A stretch of DNA of 8,007 bases, taken from Oceanospirillaceae bacterium. Its GTDB lineage: Bacteria > Pseudomonadota > Gammaproteobacteria > Pseudomonadales > Balneatricaceae. Location: assembly GCA_003497765.1 (NCBI GenBank), contig DNNY01000063.1, forward strand, positions 1-8,007. Reading direction: 5' to 3'. Of the stretch, positions 1 to 6,688 are shown one piece after another (position 1 is the stretch's first letter; each line of letters begins with the position of its first letter). A program made the position numbers and the translations under genes. The notes beneath the pieces are model-generated. The model did not search any database and was not told the DNA's origin. It saw nothing but the letters and a program-made list of their open reading frames with translations.

Positions 1-233
1 AAAAAGAGTTTGAAGCCATTATCGCCGCCGTTATCGGTGGCTGCCTCCTAACTGGTGGTTATGGCTCAGCTATTGGCGCCTTCTTTGGCGCTATTATATT
101 TGGTATGGTGGCCATCGGCTTAACCTACACCCAAATCGACCAGGATTGGTATCTAGTCTTCTTAGGGGTGATGCTGCTAATCGCCGTAACCTTCAACAAG
201 TATGTGCGTCGTTACGCCACAGGAGAAAAGTAA
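1..233 (+). CDS. Sugar ABC transporter permease, 3' end (partial)
   Basis: This is the C-terminal 76 residues of an inner-membrane permease; the gene begins before the window and ends at the TAA at 231-233. The reading frame opens with [14 protein letters not shown] followed by [15 protein letters not shown]. That is the typical C-terminal segment of RbsC-like permeases of the branched-chain amino acid/ribose type (BPD_transp_2 family). Two hydrophobic stretches, near codons 22-42 and 50-63, would be the last membrane spans, followed by a short basic cytoplasmic tail ([12 protein letters not shown]). It lies one base upstream of an ABC ATPase start, so the two are almost certainly cotranscribed and form one importer. 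Neighbouring iol-type genes suggest that the substrate is an inositol or related cyclitol, which is inference. The sequence alone does not separate inositol from ribose, fructose or xylose importers. Confidence 0.88.
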   Translation, partial: KEFEAIIAAVIGGCLLTGGYGSAIGAFFGAIIFGMVAIGLTYTQIDQDWYLVFLGVMLLIAVTFNKYVRRYATGEK

Positions 234-234
234 A

Positions 235-1020
235 ATGGCGAACGAACAGCCCCTTATACATCTCGACAATATTGTTAAACACTTTGGCTCCGTAGTTGCC
301 TTAAATGGCGTGTCATTAGACATTTATCCTGGCGAAGTTATGGGCCTGCTAGGCGACAATGGCGCCGGCAAATCGACTTTGATTAAAGTCCTTTCAGGTG
401 TCCATCAACCGACTAGTGGCACCATGATGATGCATGGTGATGAAGTTCATTTTGGCACACCTAGGGAAGCCATGAATGCGGGTATTGCCACTGTACACCA
501 AGACTTAGGTATGATTCCATTAATGTCAGTGACGCGTAACTTTTTTATGGGACGTGAACCAGTTAAGAAATATGGCCCCTTCAAGTTATTCGATCATGAA
601 TATGCCAATCAAGTCACTTGTGAAGAAATGCAGCGCATTGGTATTGACGTGCGTGATCCCGATCAAGCCGTAGGCACCTTGTCTGGTGGTGAACGCCAAA
701 CCGTGGCCATTGCTCGTGCCGTGCACTTTGGTGCTAAGGTTTTGATTCTCGACGAACCGACTTCAGCCTTAGGTGTTGCACAGACTTCTATGGTATTGAA
801 ATATATCGATAAAGTTCGTAAAAAGGGCCTTGCTGTTATACTTATTACCCACAATGTGCGCCATGCTTATGCAGTAGGTGACCGCTTTACGGTACTTAAC
901 CGTGGCGCCACCCTAGGCACCCATACCCGTGATGAGATTAGTATCGATGAACTACAAAATCTTATGGCTGGTGGTAAAGAGTTACAATACCTTAATGAGC
1001 AGCTACAAGGTACAGTGTAG
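235..1020 (+). CDS. Sugar ABC transporter ATP-binding protein, single-domain (FrcA-like)
   Basis: This 261-residue cytoplasmic ATPase should power the importer whose permease ends just upstream. All ABC motifs are intact: Walker [10 protein letters not shown] (40-48), Q-loop Q89, signature LSGGERQ (149-155), Walker B VLILDEP (169-175) and switch H206. It has one nucleotide-binding domain of about 260 residues, not the duplicated ~500-residue form of RbsA/XylG/MglA, so it resembles FrcA-type ATPases and should work as a homodimer. The ATG at 235 was chosen because AGGAG at 221-225 sits 9 nt upstream and the ABC domain starts at once. An in-frame ATG at 202 would add 11 residues overlapping the permease gene. 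Substrate assignment to inositol rests only on the downstream IolB and IolC genes. The periplasmic binding protein is not in the window and is probably encoded upstream. Confidence 0.92.
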   Translation: MANEQPLIHLDNIVKHFGSVVALNGVSLDIYPGEVMGLLGDNGAGKSTLIKVLSGVHQPTSGTMMMHGDEVHFGTPREAMNAGIATVHQDLGMIPLMSVTRNFFMGREPVKKYGPFKLFDHEYANQVTCEEMQRIGIDVRDPDQAVGTLSGGERQTVAIARAVHFGAKVLILDEPTSALGVAQTSMVLKYIDKVRKKGLAVILITHNVRHAYAVGDRFTVLNRGATLGTHTRDEISIDELQNLMAGGKELQYLNEQLQGTV

Positions 1021-1080
1021 TTTTTGTAACAACCATTCGCCCGAATAGTTTGTTGGTATGGAATTTTAGACCCCACCCCA

Positions 1081-1103
1081 GTGAATGATTCGGGTTCGTT
1101 CAC
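1081..1103 (+). promoter_or_regulatory. Inverted repeat (possible RNA hairpin or operator) before the Gfo/Idh gene
   Basis: GTGAATGA (1081-1088) and TCGTTCAC (1096-1103) form an 8-bp inverted repeat with one T-G wobble and a 7-nt loop. It ends 17 nt before the ATG at 1121, in the only sizeable gap (1021-1120) of the operon. No U-run follows, so it is not a classical terminator. It could be an mRNA processing or stability hairpin, or a repressor operator for an internal promoter. No convincing -35/-10 pair was found in the gap. The function is unknown. Confidence 0.3.
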
Positions 1104-1120
1104 AATGCAGAGCATAAAAT

Positions 1121-2245
1121 ATGAAAACTATTGGCATTGGTGTTATTGGCACCGCCTTTATGGGCAAAGCCCACTCTATTGCATACGCGGCAGCTGGCAC
1201 TGTTTTTGGTGGCAGCCTGCGCCCAAAGTTAGAAATTGTCTGTGATCAAAGTCCAGAAATTGCTGAGGCAAAGCGCAAAGAAATGGGCTTTGAGCGCTGC
1301 ACCAGCAATTATATGGACGTCATCAATGACCCCAAAGTAGAGTTAATTTCTATCTGCGTGCCTAACGCCGTGCATAAAGAAATTGCTGTCGCTGCCTTGG
1401 CTGCTGGCAAACATGTCTGGTGTGAAAAGCCCATGTCTACCAACTTAGCTGACTCCCAAGCCATGGTTGATGCGGCTGCAACCAGCCCACAAAAAACTAT
1501 TGTTGGTTATAACTATACCCAGAACCCCCTCGTCCATTCGGCCCGTGATCTGATTAGAGAGGGTGTGATTGGCGATATAACAGGTTTCTTTGGGGTTTAT
1601 GATGTAGATAACGAAGCAGATCCAGAGCGCCCCTATAGCTGGCGCATGAATCGTGAATTATCTGGCACCGGTGCTAATGCCGATGTCATGTGTCACTTAG
1701 TTAGTGTTGCTCACTTTATCACCGATAGTGAAATCAGCCGCGTCGTAGGGGAATACGATATCGTCTATGCTGACCGTGAAGACCCCAAAACAGGAACGCG
1801 TAAAGCCGTTGATAATGATGATGTATGCATGGCTATCGCTCGCTTTAATAGCGGTATTAAAGGCACCCTTAGAGTAAGCCGAGTAGCCTGGGGCCGCAAA
1901 TGTGGGTTAAGTTGGGAAGTCCATGGCTCCAAGGGCATGATTCGCTTTGATCAAGAGCGCCTGAATGAACTACAACTGTTTACCCAAGACCAAGATCCAC
2001 GCCAACAGGGCTTTCGCACTATTTTATCTGGCCCCTATCACAAGCCTTATGATGCATTTCTACCCAATGCTGGCCATAATCTTGGTTATGTTGATGTTAA
2101 GGCTTGTGAACTCAATCAGCTGCTTACGGCTATTGATAGTGACACGACTACCTGGCCAAGTTTTGCTGATGGCTTACAAATCGAAAAGGTCATGGATGCT
2201 ATCGACCGTTCTGCCATGGCTGGGCAATGGATGGATGTGGAGTAG
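1121..2245 (+). CDS. Gfo/Idh/MocA-family NAD(P)-dependent oxidoreductase, probable cyclitol dehydrogenase
   Basis: This 374-residue soluble enzyme has the Gfo/Idh/MocA layout, an N-terminal Rossmann domain followed by an alpha/beta catalytic domain. The dinucleotide-binding start is GIGVIGTAFMGKAH (5-18). The family EKP motif is at 102-104, giving the catalytic lysine K103. The D-x3-H pair of inositol dehydrogenase-like members is visible as D188 and H192 in ADVMCHL. Such enzymes oxidise a secondary hydroxyl of sugars or inositols using NAD(P)+. Position between the transporter and iolC/iolB suggests an IolG- or scyllo/chiro-inositol dehydrogenase-like role, or oxidation of a glycosylated or epimeric cyclitol, but sequence alone does not settle this. 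Its TAG abuts the GTG start of the next gene, so the two are translationally close. The ribosome site before 1121 is weak (AGAG at about 1109-1112). The family call is secure; the substrate is not. Confidence 0.9.
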   Translation: MKTIGIGVIGTAFMGKAHSIAYAAAGTVFGGSLRPKLEIVCDQSPEIAEAKRKEMGFERCTSNYMDVINDPKVELISICVPNAVHKEIAVAALAAGKHVWCEKPMSTNLADSQAMVDAAATSPQKTIVGYNYTQNPLVHSARDLIREGVIGDITGFFGVYDVDNEADPERPYSWRMNRELSGTGANADVMCHLVSVAHFITDSEISRVVGEYDIVYADREDPKTGTRKAVDNDDVCMAIARFNSGIKGTLRVSRVAWGRKCGLSWEVHGSKGMIRFDQERLNELQLFTQDQDPRQQGFRTILSGPYHKPYDAFLPNAGHNLGYVDVKACELNQLLTAIDSDTTTWPSFADGLQIEKVMDAIDRSAMAGQWMDVE

Positions 2246-3235
2246 GTGGTGACCAAAGCCACCGCTTCAAATTCGGGAACAACCTGGCAAGCCCTGGTTA
2301 TCGGCCGCGCAGGCATGGATTTATATCCTCTTGAAGAGGGTGGTAAAACCCGTGATGCCCTTGGCTTTAGTGCCGATATGGGTGGCTCAGCAGGTAATAT
2401 TGCCGCCGCCCTTGGGCGTGCGGGTGCGCAAGTGGGGCTTATTACCGCTTTGTCAGCCGATGCCGTTGGTGACTTTGTTAGACAACGACTTGCTGAAACG
2501 AATGTTGCACAGAACTATATTCAGACTAGTGAAGCAAGTGGTCGTACCAGCTTGGCATTAGCAGAGGTGCGTAACCATGACTGTGAGGTCGTTATCTATC
2601 GCAATAATGCTGCTGATCTGCATTGGCAGTATAATGCCGCTGTTGCTGACGCCATCGCAGATAGCGCTAACCTGATTGTAACGGGCACTAGTTTAATTTC
2701 TGAGCCTTCACGCAGTGCAACATTAGCAGCAATGCAGCAGGCTAGGGCCAAGCAATGTAAGGTGTGGTTGGATTTAGATTATCGGCCGTGGAATTGGCCA
2801 GACCAAGCAGCGACGCGGCAAATTTATCAACAGGCTGCAGAGTTAGCTAATGTGGTGGTGGGCAATCAAGAAGAATTTGCCATTTTAACGGATCAGCTCA
2901 CAGAATTTATAAAGGAATTTACTGCGCAGCAAAAAATTATGGTGGTAAAAGGTGGTGCTAAAGGGGCCAATATCTATATGCCGGGTAAGCACCTGCAAAC
3001 AGGTATTTATCCGGTTACTGCATTAAAGCCCTATGGCGCTGGTGATGCCTTTTTAGGCAACCTAGTTGCTGACTATACATATACCCAAGATTGGGAACAG
3101 GCAGTAGCTGCAGCTAGTGCTGCAGCAGCATTGGTGGTAGCTAAACGTGGCTGTGCTAGTGTGATGCCAACAAACACAGAAATACGAGAACTGCAGCAAG
3201 AAATGACCATGACCCCAAGTGCTAAATGGGTCTGA
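2246..3235 (+). CDS. iolC: 5-dehydro-2-deoxygluconokinase (PfkB family)
   Basis: This ribokinase/PfkB-family kinase of 329 residues phosphorylates 2-deoxy-5-keto-gluconate in inositol catabolism. IolC hallmarks are visible: GRAGMDLYP (20-28), the first PfkB signature region GGSAGNIAAALGRAG (46-60), LDLDYRPWNW (around 174-183), and the second signature YGAGDAFLGN (263-272) with catalytic base D267. It lacks the C-terminal aldolase-like DUF2090 domain fused to IolC in some proteobacteria, which agrees with a separate aldolase gene two genes downstream. The start is ambiguous: GTG at 2246 directly follows the previous TAG, while GTG at 2249 lies 6 nt from the GGAG at 2239-2242 and may be used instead. 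Either way, translation probably depends on coupling with the upstream gene, whose last codons contain the ribosome site. Confidence 0.9.
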   Translation: MVTKATASNSGTTWQALVIGRAGMDLYPLEEGGKTRDALGFSADMGGSAGNIAAALGRAGAQVGLITALSADAVGDFVRQRLAETNVAQNYIQTSEASGRTSLALAEVRNHDCEVVIYRNNAADLHWQYNAAVADAIADSANLIVTGTSLISEPSRSATLAAMQQARAKQCKVWLDLDYRPWNWPDQAATRQIYQQAAELANVVVGNQEEFAILTDQLTEFIKEFTAQQKIMVVKGGAKGANIYMPGKHLQTGIYPVTALKPYGAGDAFLGNLVADYTYTQDWEQAVAAASAAAALVVAKRGCASVMPTNTEIRELQQEMTMTPSAKWV

Positions 3236-3246
3236 ACATGGCCATC

Positions 3247-3254
3247 AAAGGAGA
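3247..3254 (+). promoter_or_regulatory. Strong ribosome-binding site for iolB
   Basis: AAAGGAGA lies 5 nt before the ATG at 3260 and is the strongest Shine-Dalgarno match in the operon. It supports that start and suggests that iolB is translated independently of iolC. Confidence 0.75.
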
Positions 3255-3259
3255 TTAAT

Positions 3260-4099
3260 ATGCATATACCCCACTTTGACAACCAAAATCAGGCCATTGT
3301 TGACTGTGATGATCAGCGCACACCTCTTTGCTACTTCAATATTGTGAAGCTAACCAAGGGGGAGTCATTTACGTCCCAAGTAGACGGTTATGAAACTTGC
3401 CTAGTACCAGCCACCGGCAGTATCGATGTGACGGTTGGCGAACATACCTTCGACGCTGTAGGCAAACGTATGCATATATGGGAAGGTGACCCTGAGGGTG
3501 TTTATGTGCCTGTGGGCATGGCAGTGACCATGACCTGTGTTAGTGACGCTGTTGAAGTGTTTGTGGCTGGCGCCAAATTTGACGAAGTGTATACCCCTTT
3601 TGTGGTTAGAGAAGCGCAAATTGACCCTGTACAATATGGCTCCGATGACACCAAAACACACCGTAAAATCAAACATGTTTTGGGCAAGAATCCCGGCGGT
3701 CAGGTAGGCAAGTTACTGGTTAGTGAGCTATTTACTGTGGGGGCTGGAGGTTGGTCAGGCTTTCCGCCTCATAAACATGATACGGACGCCCTGCCTAACG
3801 AAAGCCGGCATGATGAAGTCTATAATTTCCGGTTTAATCCAGAACATGGTTTTGGCGCCCAATTTTTAACCCGCGAAGGCGATGAAATGGGTGATGTCTA
3901 TCATATTCGCAATGGCTCTACTATTCAGATTGATAAGGGTTACCATCCTTGTGTAGCTGGCCCAGGCTATGAAATGTATTACTTCACTATTTTAGCTGGC
4001 CTATCACAACGCCCATTGCACCAAAATTTCCACCCCGAGCATGCCTATCAGTTGGAAACCATTCCTGGCATTAAAGATATGATTAACAAGTTTAAGTAG
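3260..4099 (+). CDS. iolB: 5-deoxy-glucuronate isomerase
   Basis: This 279-residue bicupin enzyme isomerises 5-deoxy-glucuronate to 2-deoxy-5-keto-gluconate (DKG), the substrate of the IolC kinase encoded just upstream. The C-terminal cupin carries the probable metal ligands: the two histidines of PPHKHD (H171 and H173), E186 in HDEVYNF, and H229 in KGYHP. The stretch LPNESRHDEVYNFRF and the later VYHIRNGST match the IolB/KduI family pattern, and the length fits IolB (about 270 residues). The ATG at 3260 has an excellent ribosome site. The gene sits 24 nt after iolC and 6 nt before the aldolase gene. IolB is the most specific marker for inositol-type catabolism in this window, because it has little use outside that route. 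Confidence 0.93.
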   Translation: MHIPHFDNQNQAIVDCDDQRTPLCYFNIVKLTKGESFTSQVDGYETCLVPATGSIDVTVGEHTFDAVGKRMHIWEGDPEGVYVPVGMAVTMTCVSDAVEVFVAGAKFDEVYTPFVVREAQIDPVQYGSDDTKTHRKIKHVLGKNPGGQVGKLLVSELFTVGAGGWSGFPPHKHDTDALPNESRHDEVYNFRFNPEHGFGAQFLTREGDEMGDVYHIRNGSTIQIDKGYHPCVAGPGYEMYYFTILAGLSQRPLHQNFHPEHAYQLETIPGIKDMINKFK

Positions 4100-4105
4100 G
4101 TTGAT

Positions 4106-4936
4106 ATGCTAGCGAATCTCAAAGACGTTACCCAGCCAGCACTTGCAAAGGGCTATGCCGTGGCTTGCTTTAATGTCTTTGGCTATGAAGATGCCCTGGC
4201 TGTGGTGCAAGCGGCAGAGGCCAGACAAGCAAGTGTTATCTTATCCATCAACCTGGATATGACTCAATTTATGCCCTTACAAAGCATTACTGGCATGATG
4301 CGACCCCTAGCTGAACAAGCCAAGGTGCCCGTTTGCCTGCACTTGGATCACCATTATGAAATAGCAACAGTAAAGGAAGCTATTAAGGCTGGCTTTAGCT
4401 CTGTGATGTTTGATGGCTCCCAGTTGCCTATTGCCGATAATATAGCGGGTGTTGCCGAAGTGGTTGCCTTAGCGCGCGAATATAATGTATCTGTAGAGGC
4501 TGAGGTTGGTTCAGTACCCTATGCCAGTGGCCGCGACCATATTAAATCTGCCCTCACTGCTGTGGATGAGGCTATCGCCATGGCCACTAATGGGCAACCG
4601 GACGTGCTAGCCATCTCCGTTGGCAATATTCACCGCTTAGAAAATAGCAAGGTCGATATCAACTATGAGCGCTTTGAGGAATTAAGTGCTGCTATAGATT
4701 TACCCTTGGTGATTCATGGCACCAGCGGTGTTAAACATGAAGATATTCAAAAGCTAGCCAAATCCAATGTCTGTAAATTCAATATTGGCACTGTCTTGCG
4801 CCAACGCTTTGGGCAAACTATTCGCGCCGAATTAGCTGCTGATCCAGCATTATTTGACCGTCTTACCCTTATGCGTAAAATGATTCCTGAAGTGCAGGCC
4901 GAAGCAGAACATATGATCCAGATGCTAGGGCAATAG
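4106..4936 (+). CDS. Class II (zinc-dependent) aldolase, probable IolJ-type 2-deoxy-5-keto-gluconate-6-phosphate aldolase
   Basis: This 276-residue TIM-barrel protein belongs to the class II fructose-bisphosphate/tagatose-bisphosphate aldolase family. The core motif HLDHHYE gives catalytic D81 and zinc ligand H82. EAEVG (131-135), GNIH with H176, and VIHGTSG with H204 supply the remaining expected metal-site positions. FNIGTVLR (225-232) corresponds to the family's substrate-binding Nxx(T) region. Next to IolB and a non-fused IolC, the expected role is cleavage of DKG-6-phosphate to dihydroxyacetone phosphate and malonate semialdehyde. Several motifs are unusual: the usual glycine after the second histidine (GTxHG) is R177, the usual HGGSG or HGASG is HGTSG, and the D-H pair is followed by HYE. 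The substrate, and even catalytic activity, therefore need care. The stop of iolB overlaps the weak ribosome site (AAGTAGG). Confidence 0.83.
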   Translation: MLANLKDVTQPALAKGYAVACFNVFGYEDALAVVQAAEARQASVILSINLDMTQFMPLQSITGMMRPLAEQAKVPVCLHLDHHYEIATVKEAIKAGFSSVMFDGSQLPIADNIAGVAEVVALAREYNVSVEAEVGSVPYASGRDHIKSALTAVDEAIAMATNGQPDVLAISVGNIHRLENSKVDINYERFEELSAAIDLPLVIHGTSGVKHEDIQKLAKSNVCKFNIGTVLRQRFGQTIRAELAADPALFDRLTLMRKMIPEVQAEAEHMIQMLGQ

Positions 4937-4959
4937 TTGGCTCAATTGAGGACAGGAAG

Positions 4960-5787
4960 ATGCAAAGCCTAAGCGGACTAAAAGATAAAGTGGCTATTAT
5001 TACCGGTGGCACGCAAGGCTTGGGTGCCGCCTGTGCCCATTTATTTGCTGCTCGCGGTGCAAAAGGCATTGTAATTTGTGGTCGCCAAAGTCAAAAGGGC
5101 ATGCAAGTCGCTGCAAGTATTCAAGCCCAATACCCCCATTGTCAGGCTTATTTTGTTAACGCTGATCTAGCCGAGGTAAGCGCCCCAGAAACTATTTTTC
5201 AAGCAGCTAAGCAGCATTTTGAACAACTGGATATTCTCGTCAATGTGGCTGGCTTATCAGCACGGGGGTCGATTTTAGATACGACCCCAGAACTCTATGA
5301 CCGCATTATGAATATTAATACTCGGGCGCCTTTCTTCCTTATGCAAGCAGCGGCTAAATGGATGCGAGAAACAAAAAACCCCGGCAGTATCGTCAATATC
5401 GGTTCTATTGCTGCCTATGCGGGTATGCCTTTCTTAAGCGCCTATTGCACTTCCAAAGGCGCCCTTAATAGTCTGACACGTAATACTGCTCACGCCCTGA
5501 TGCGCGATCATATTCGGGTTAATTGCCTCAATATCGGCTGGATGAATAGCGATGAGGAAGACCTAGTTCAGCGCAAGTATCACGGAGCCGAAGATGGCTG
5601 GCAAGAGGCTGCTGGTGCCAACTTGCCTTTCGGGCGTCTTGTGGATCCACAAGAAGTGGCCCGTGCAGTAGCGTTTTTAGCTAGTGATGAATCAGGCCTA
5701 ATGACCGGCTCGGTAGTCAATTTTGATCAATCTGTTTGGGCAGCCAGTGATGCCATGGTTGTGCCAGAGAGCCGCCTAGCAGATTAA
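4960..5787 (+). CDS. SDR-family NAD(P)-dependent oxidoreductase
   Basis: This 275-residue classical short-chain dehydrogenase has the cofactor motif TGGTQGLG (15-22), NVAG (95-98, where NNAG is usual), N120, S149 in NIGSIAA, and the Y162-x3-K166 pair in AYCTSK. The catalytic tetrad N-S-Y-K is thus complete. Acidic D69 in NADL (67-70) is the usual contact for the adenine ring. It probably interconverts an alcohol and a ketone on a cyclitol or derived sugar acid, for example as an alternative inositol or inosose dehydrogenase. The substrate cannot be read from sequence. After the Rossmann core the segment NIGWMNSDEEDLVQ (191-204) shapes the substrate pocket and is more characteristic than the core. 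It is the last gene of the operon, 23 nt after the aldolase, with GAGGA at 4948-4952 as ribosome site. Confidence 0.9.
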   Translation: MQSLSGLKDKVAIITGGTQGLGAACAHLFAARGAKGIVICGRQSQKGMQVAASIQAQYPHCQAYFVNADLAEVSAPETIFQAAKQHFEQLDILVNVAGLSARGSILDTTPELYDRIMNINTRAPFFLMQAAAKWMRETKNPGSIVNIGSIAAYAGMPFLSAYCTSKGALNSLTRNTAHALMRDHIRVNCLNIGWMNSDEEDLVQRKYHGAEDGWQEAAGANLPFGRLVDPQEVARAVAFLASDESGLMTGSVVNFDQSVWAASDAMVVPESRLAD

Positions 5788-5872
5788 CCAAAAGCTTGGG
5801 GGTGAATAGAGTTTAGTCTCAAACCACCTTGATGCATTTTTGCAGCTGTTGAATAATTAACTGCTAAATTGA

Positions 5873-6688
5873 TTAATGACTATTGCTGTTCTTTCTTAGT
5901 ACTAAGCTCGGTATAGGCAATAGAGATAGTAAGAAACACACCAGTGCTGCAACCACAATACTTGGGCCAGCTGGCGTGTCCCACTCCATAGAACCCATCA
6001 AACCAAGCACCACAGCCACCACACCAACCAAGGCCGCAAACCCGGCCATTTGCTCAGGTGACACAGCAAAACGCCTTGCCGTTGCGGCTGGAATAATCAA
6101 CAGGGCAGTGATTAATAAAACCCCCACAATCTTCATAGATACAGCAATCAAGCCAGCCATAACAATCATAAAGATAATATTGGCACGATCTGGCTGCGCC
6201 CCCTCTGCTGTTGCCAGTTCGTAACTAACAGTAGCTGCAAATAGGGCGCGCCATACGACAAATAACAAGCCCAAAACAGCGACGCCACCACCCCAAATGA
6301 TTGCCAGATCTAGATGGGTAATAGCTAAAATATCGCCGAACAGGAACCCCATCAGGTCAACTCGAACCCAAGTCATAAAGGCCAATACCACTAGGCCAAC
6401 AGCAAGTGTTGAGTGGGCAAGTAAGCCCAGAATGGCATCTGACGATAAGCTCGCTCGTCGCTGCAATAGCATTAATAACAACGACACAACAATAGATAAG
6501 GCAAACACAGTTAATGTGACATTCAATTCAAACAACAAGCCTAAAGCCACACCCAACAAGGCAGAGTGGGATAGAGTGTCACCAAAATAAGCCAGACGGC
6601 GCCAAATAATAAAACAACCCAGTGGCCCAGCGACTAGAGCAACACCGATGCCACCAACCAGGGCGCGCACAAAAAAATCATCAAACAT
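5873..6688 (-). CDS. znuB: Zinc ABC transporter permease ZnuB
   Basis: This 271-residue inner-membrane permease of the ABC-3 (metal) family carries zinc across the membrane in the ZnuABC importer. It is strongly hydrophobic, with about seven to nine predicted spans. Conserved landmarks are FGDTLSHSALLGVALG (35-50), SSDAILGLL (82-90), GDILAI (118-123), the ATAEG cytoplasmic coupling region (159-163), KIVGVLLITALLIIPAATA (186-204), and WDTPAGPSIV (236-245). The start at 6688 was chosen because MFDDFF is the usual ZnuB N-terminus and GAGGAG (complement of 6696-6701) lies 7 nt upstream. A start at 6862 would add 58 residues with no homologous character inside the znuC gene. The gene overlaps the znuC end by 8 bp, so translation is coupled. 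It converges with the SDR gene across an 85-bp gap. Confidence 0.94.
   Translation of the reverse strand: MFDDFFVRALVGGIGVALVAGPLGCFIIWRRLAYFGDTLSHSALLGVALGLLFELNVTLTVFALSIVVSLLLMLLQRRASLSSDAILGLLAHSTLAVGLVVLAFMTWVRVDLMGFLFGDILAITHLDLAIIWGGGVAVLGLLFVVWRALFAATVSYELATAEGAQPDRANIIFMIVMAGLIAVSMKIVGVLLITALLIIPAATARRFAVSPEQMAGFAALVGVVAVVLGLMGSMEWDTPAGPSIVVAALVCFLLSLLPIPSLVLRKNSNSH

Noticed and set aside
202..234. Upstream in-frame ATG adding 11 residues to the ABC ATPase
   Set aside because: It overlaps the permease gene in another frame. The ATG at 235 has AGGAG 9 nt upstream and gives a standard N-terminus.
3401..3687. Minus-strand open frames opposite iolB
   Set aside because: The + strand frame encodes a full IolB with its metal ligands; the reverse frames are by-products of its codon use.
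5788..5799. CCAA-AAGC-TTGG as a terminator after the SDR gene
   Set aside because: The stem is only 4 bp and no T-run follows, so it is too weak to call.
5850..5864. TGCATTTTTGCA and AGCTGTT/AACTGCT repeats near the znuB end as a bidirectional terminator
   Set aside because: The stems are 3-4 bp or carry a central mismatch; they could easily arise by chance in AT-rich DNA.
5883..6590. Two + strand open frames opposite znuB
   Set aside because: They are shadows of the znuB coding sequence, with low-complexity composition and no recognisable domain.
4106..6688. Functional link between the zinc-dependent aldolase and the adjacent zinc importer
   Set aside because: The two blocks converge and have separate regulation. 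The neighbourhood is most simply chance.
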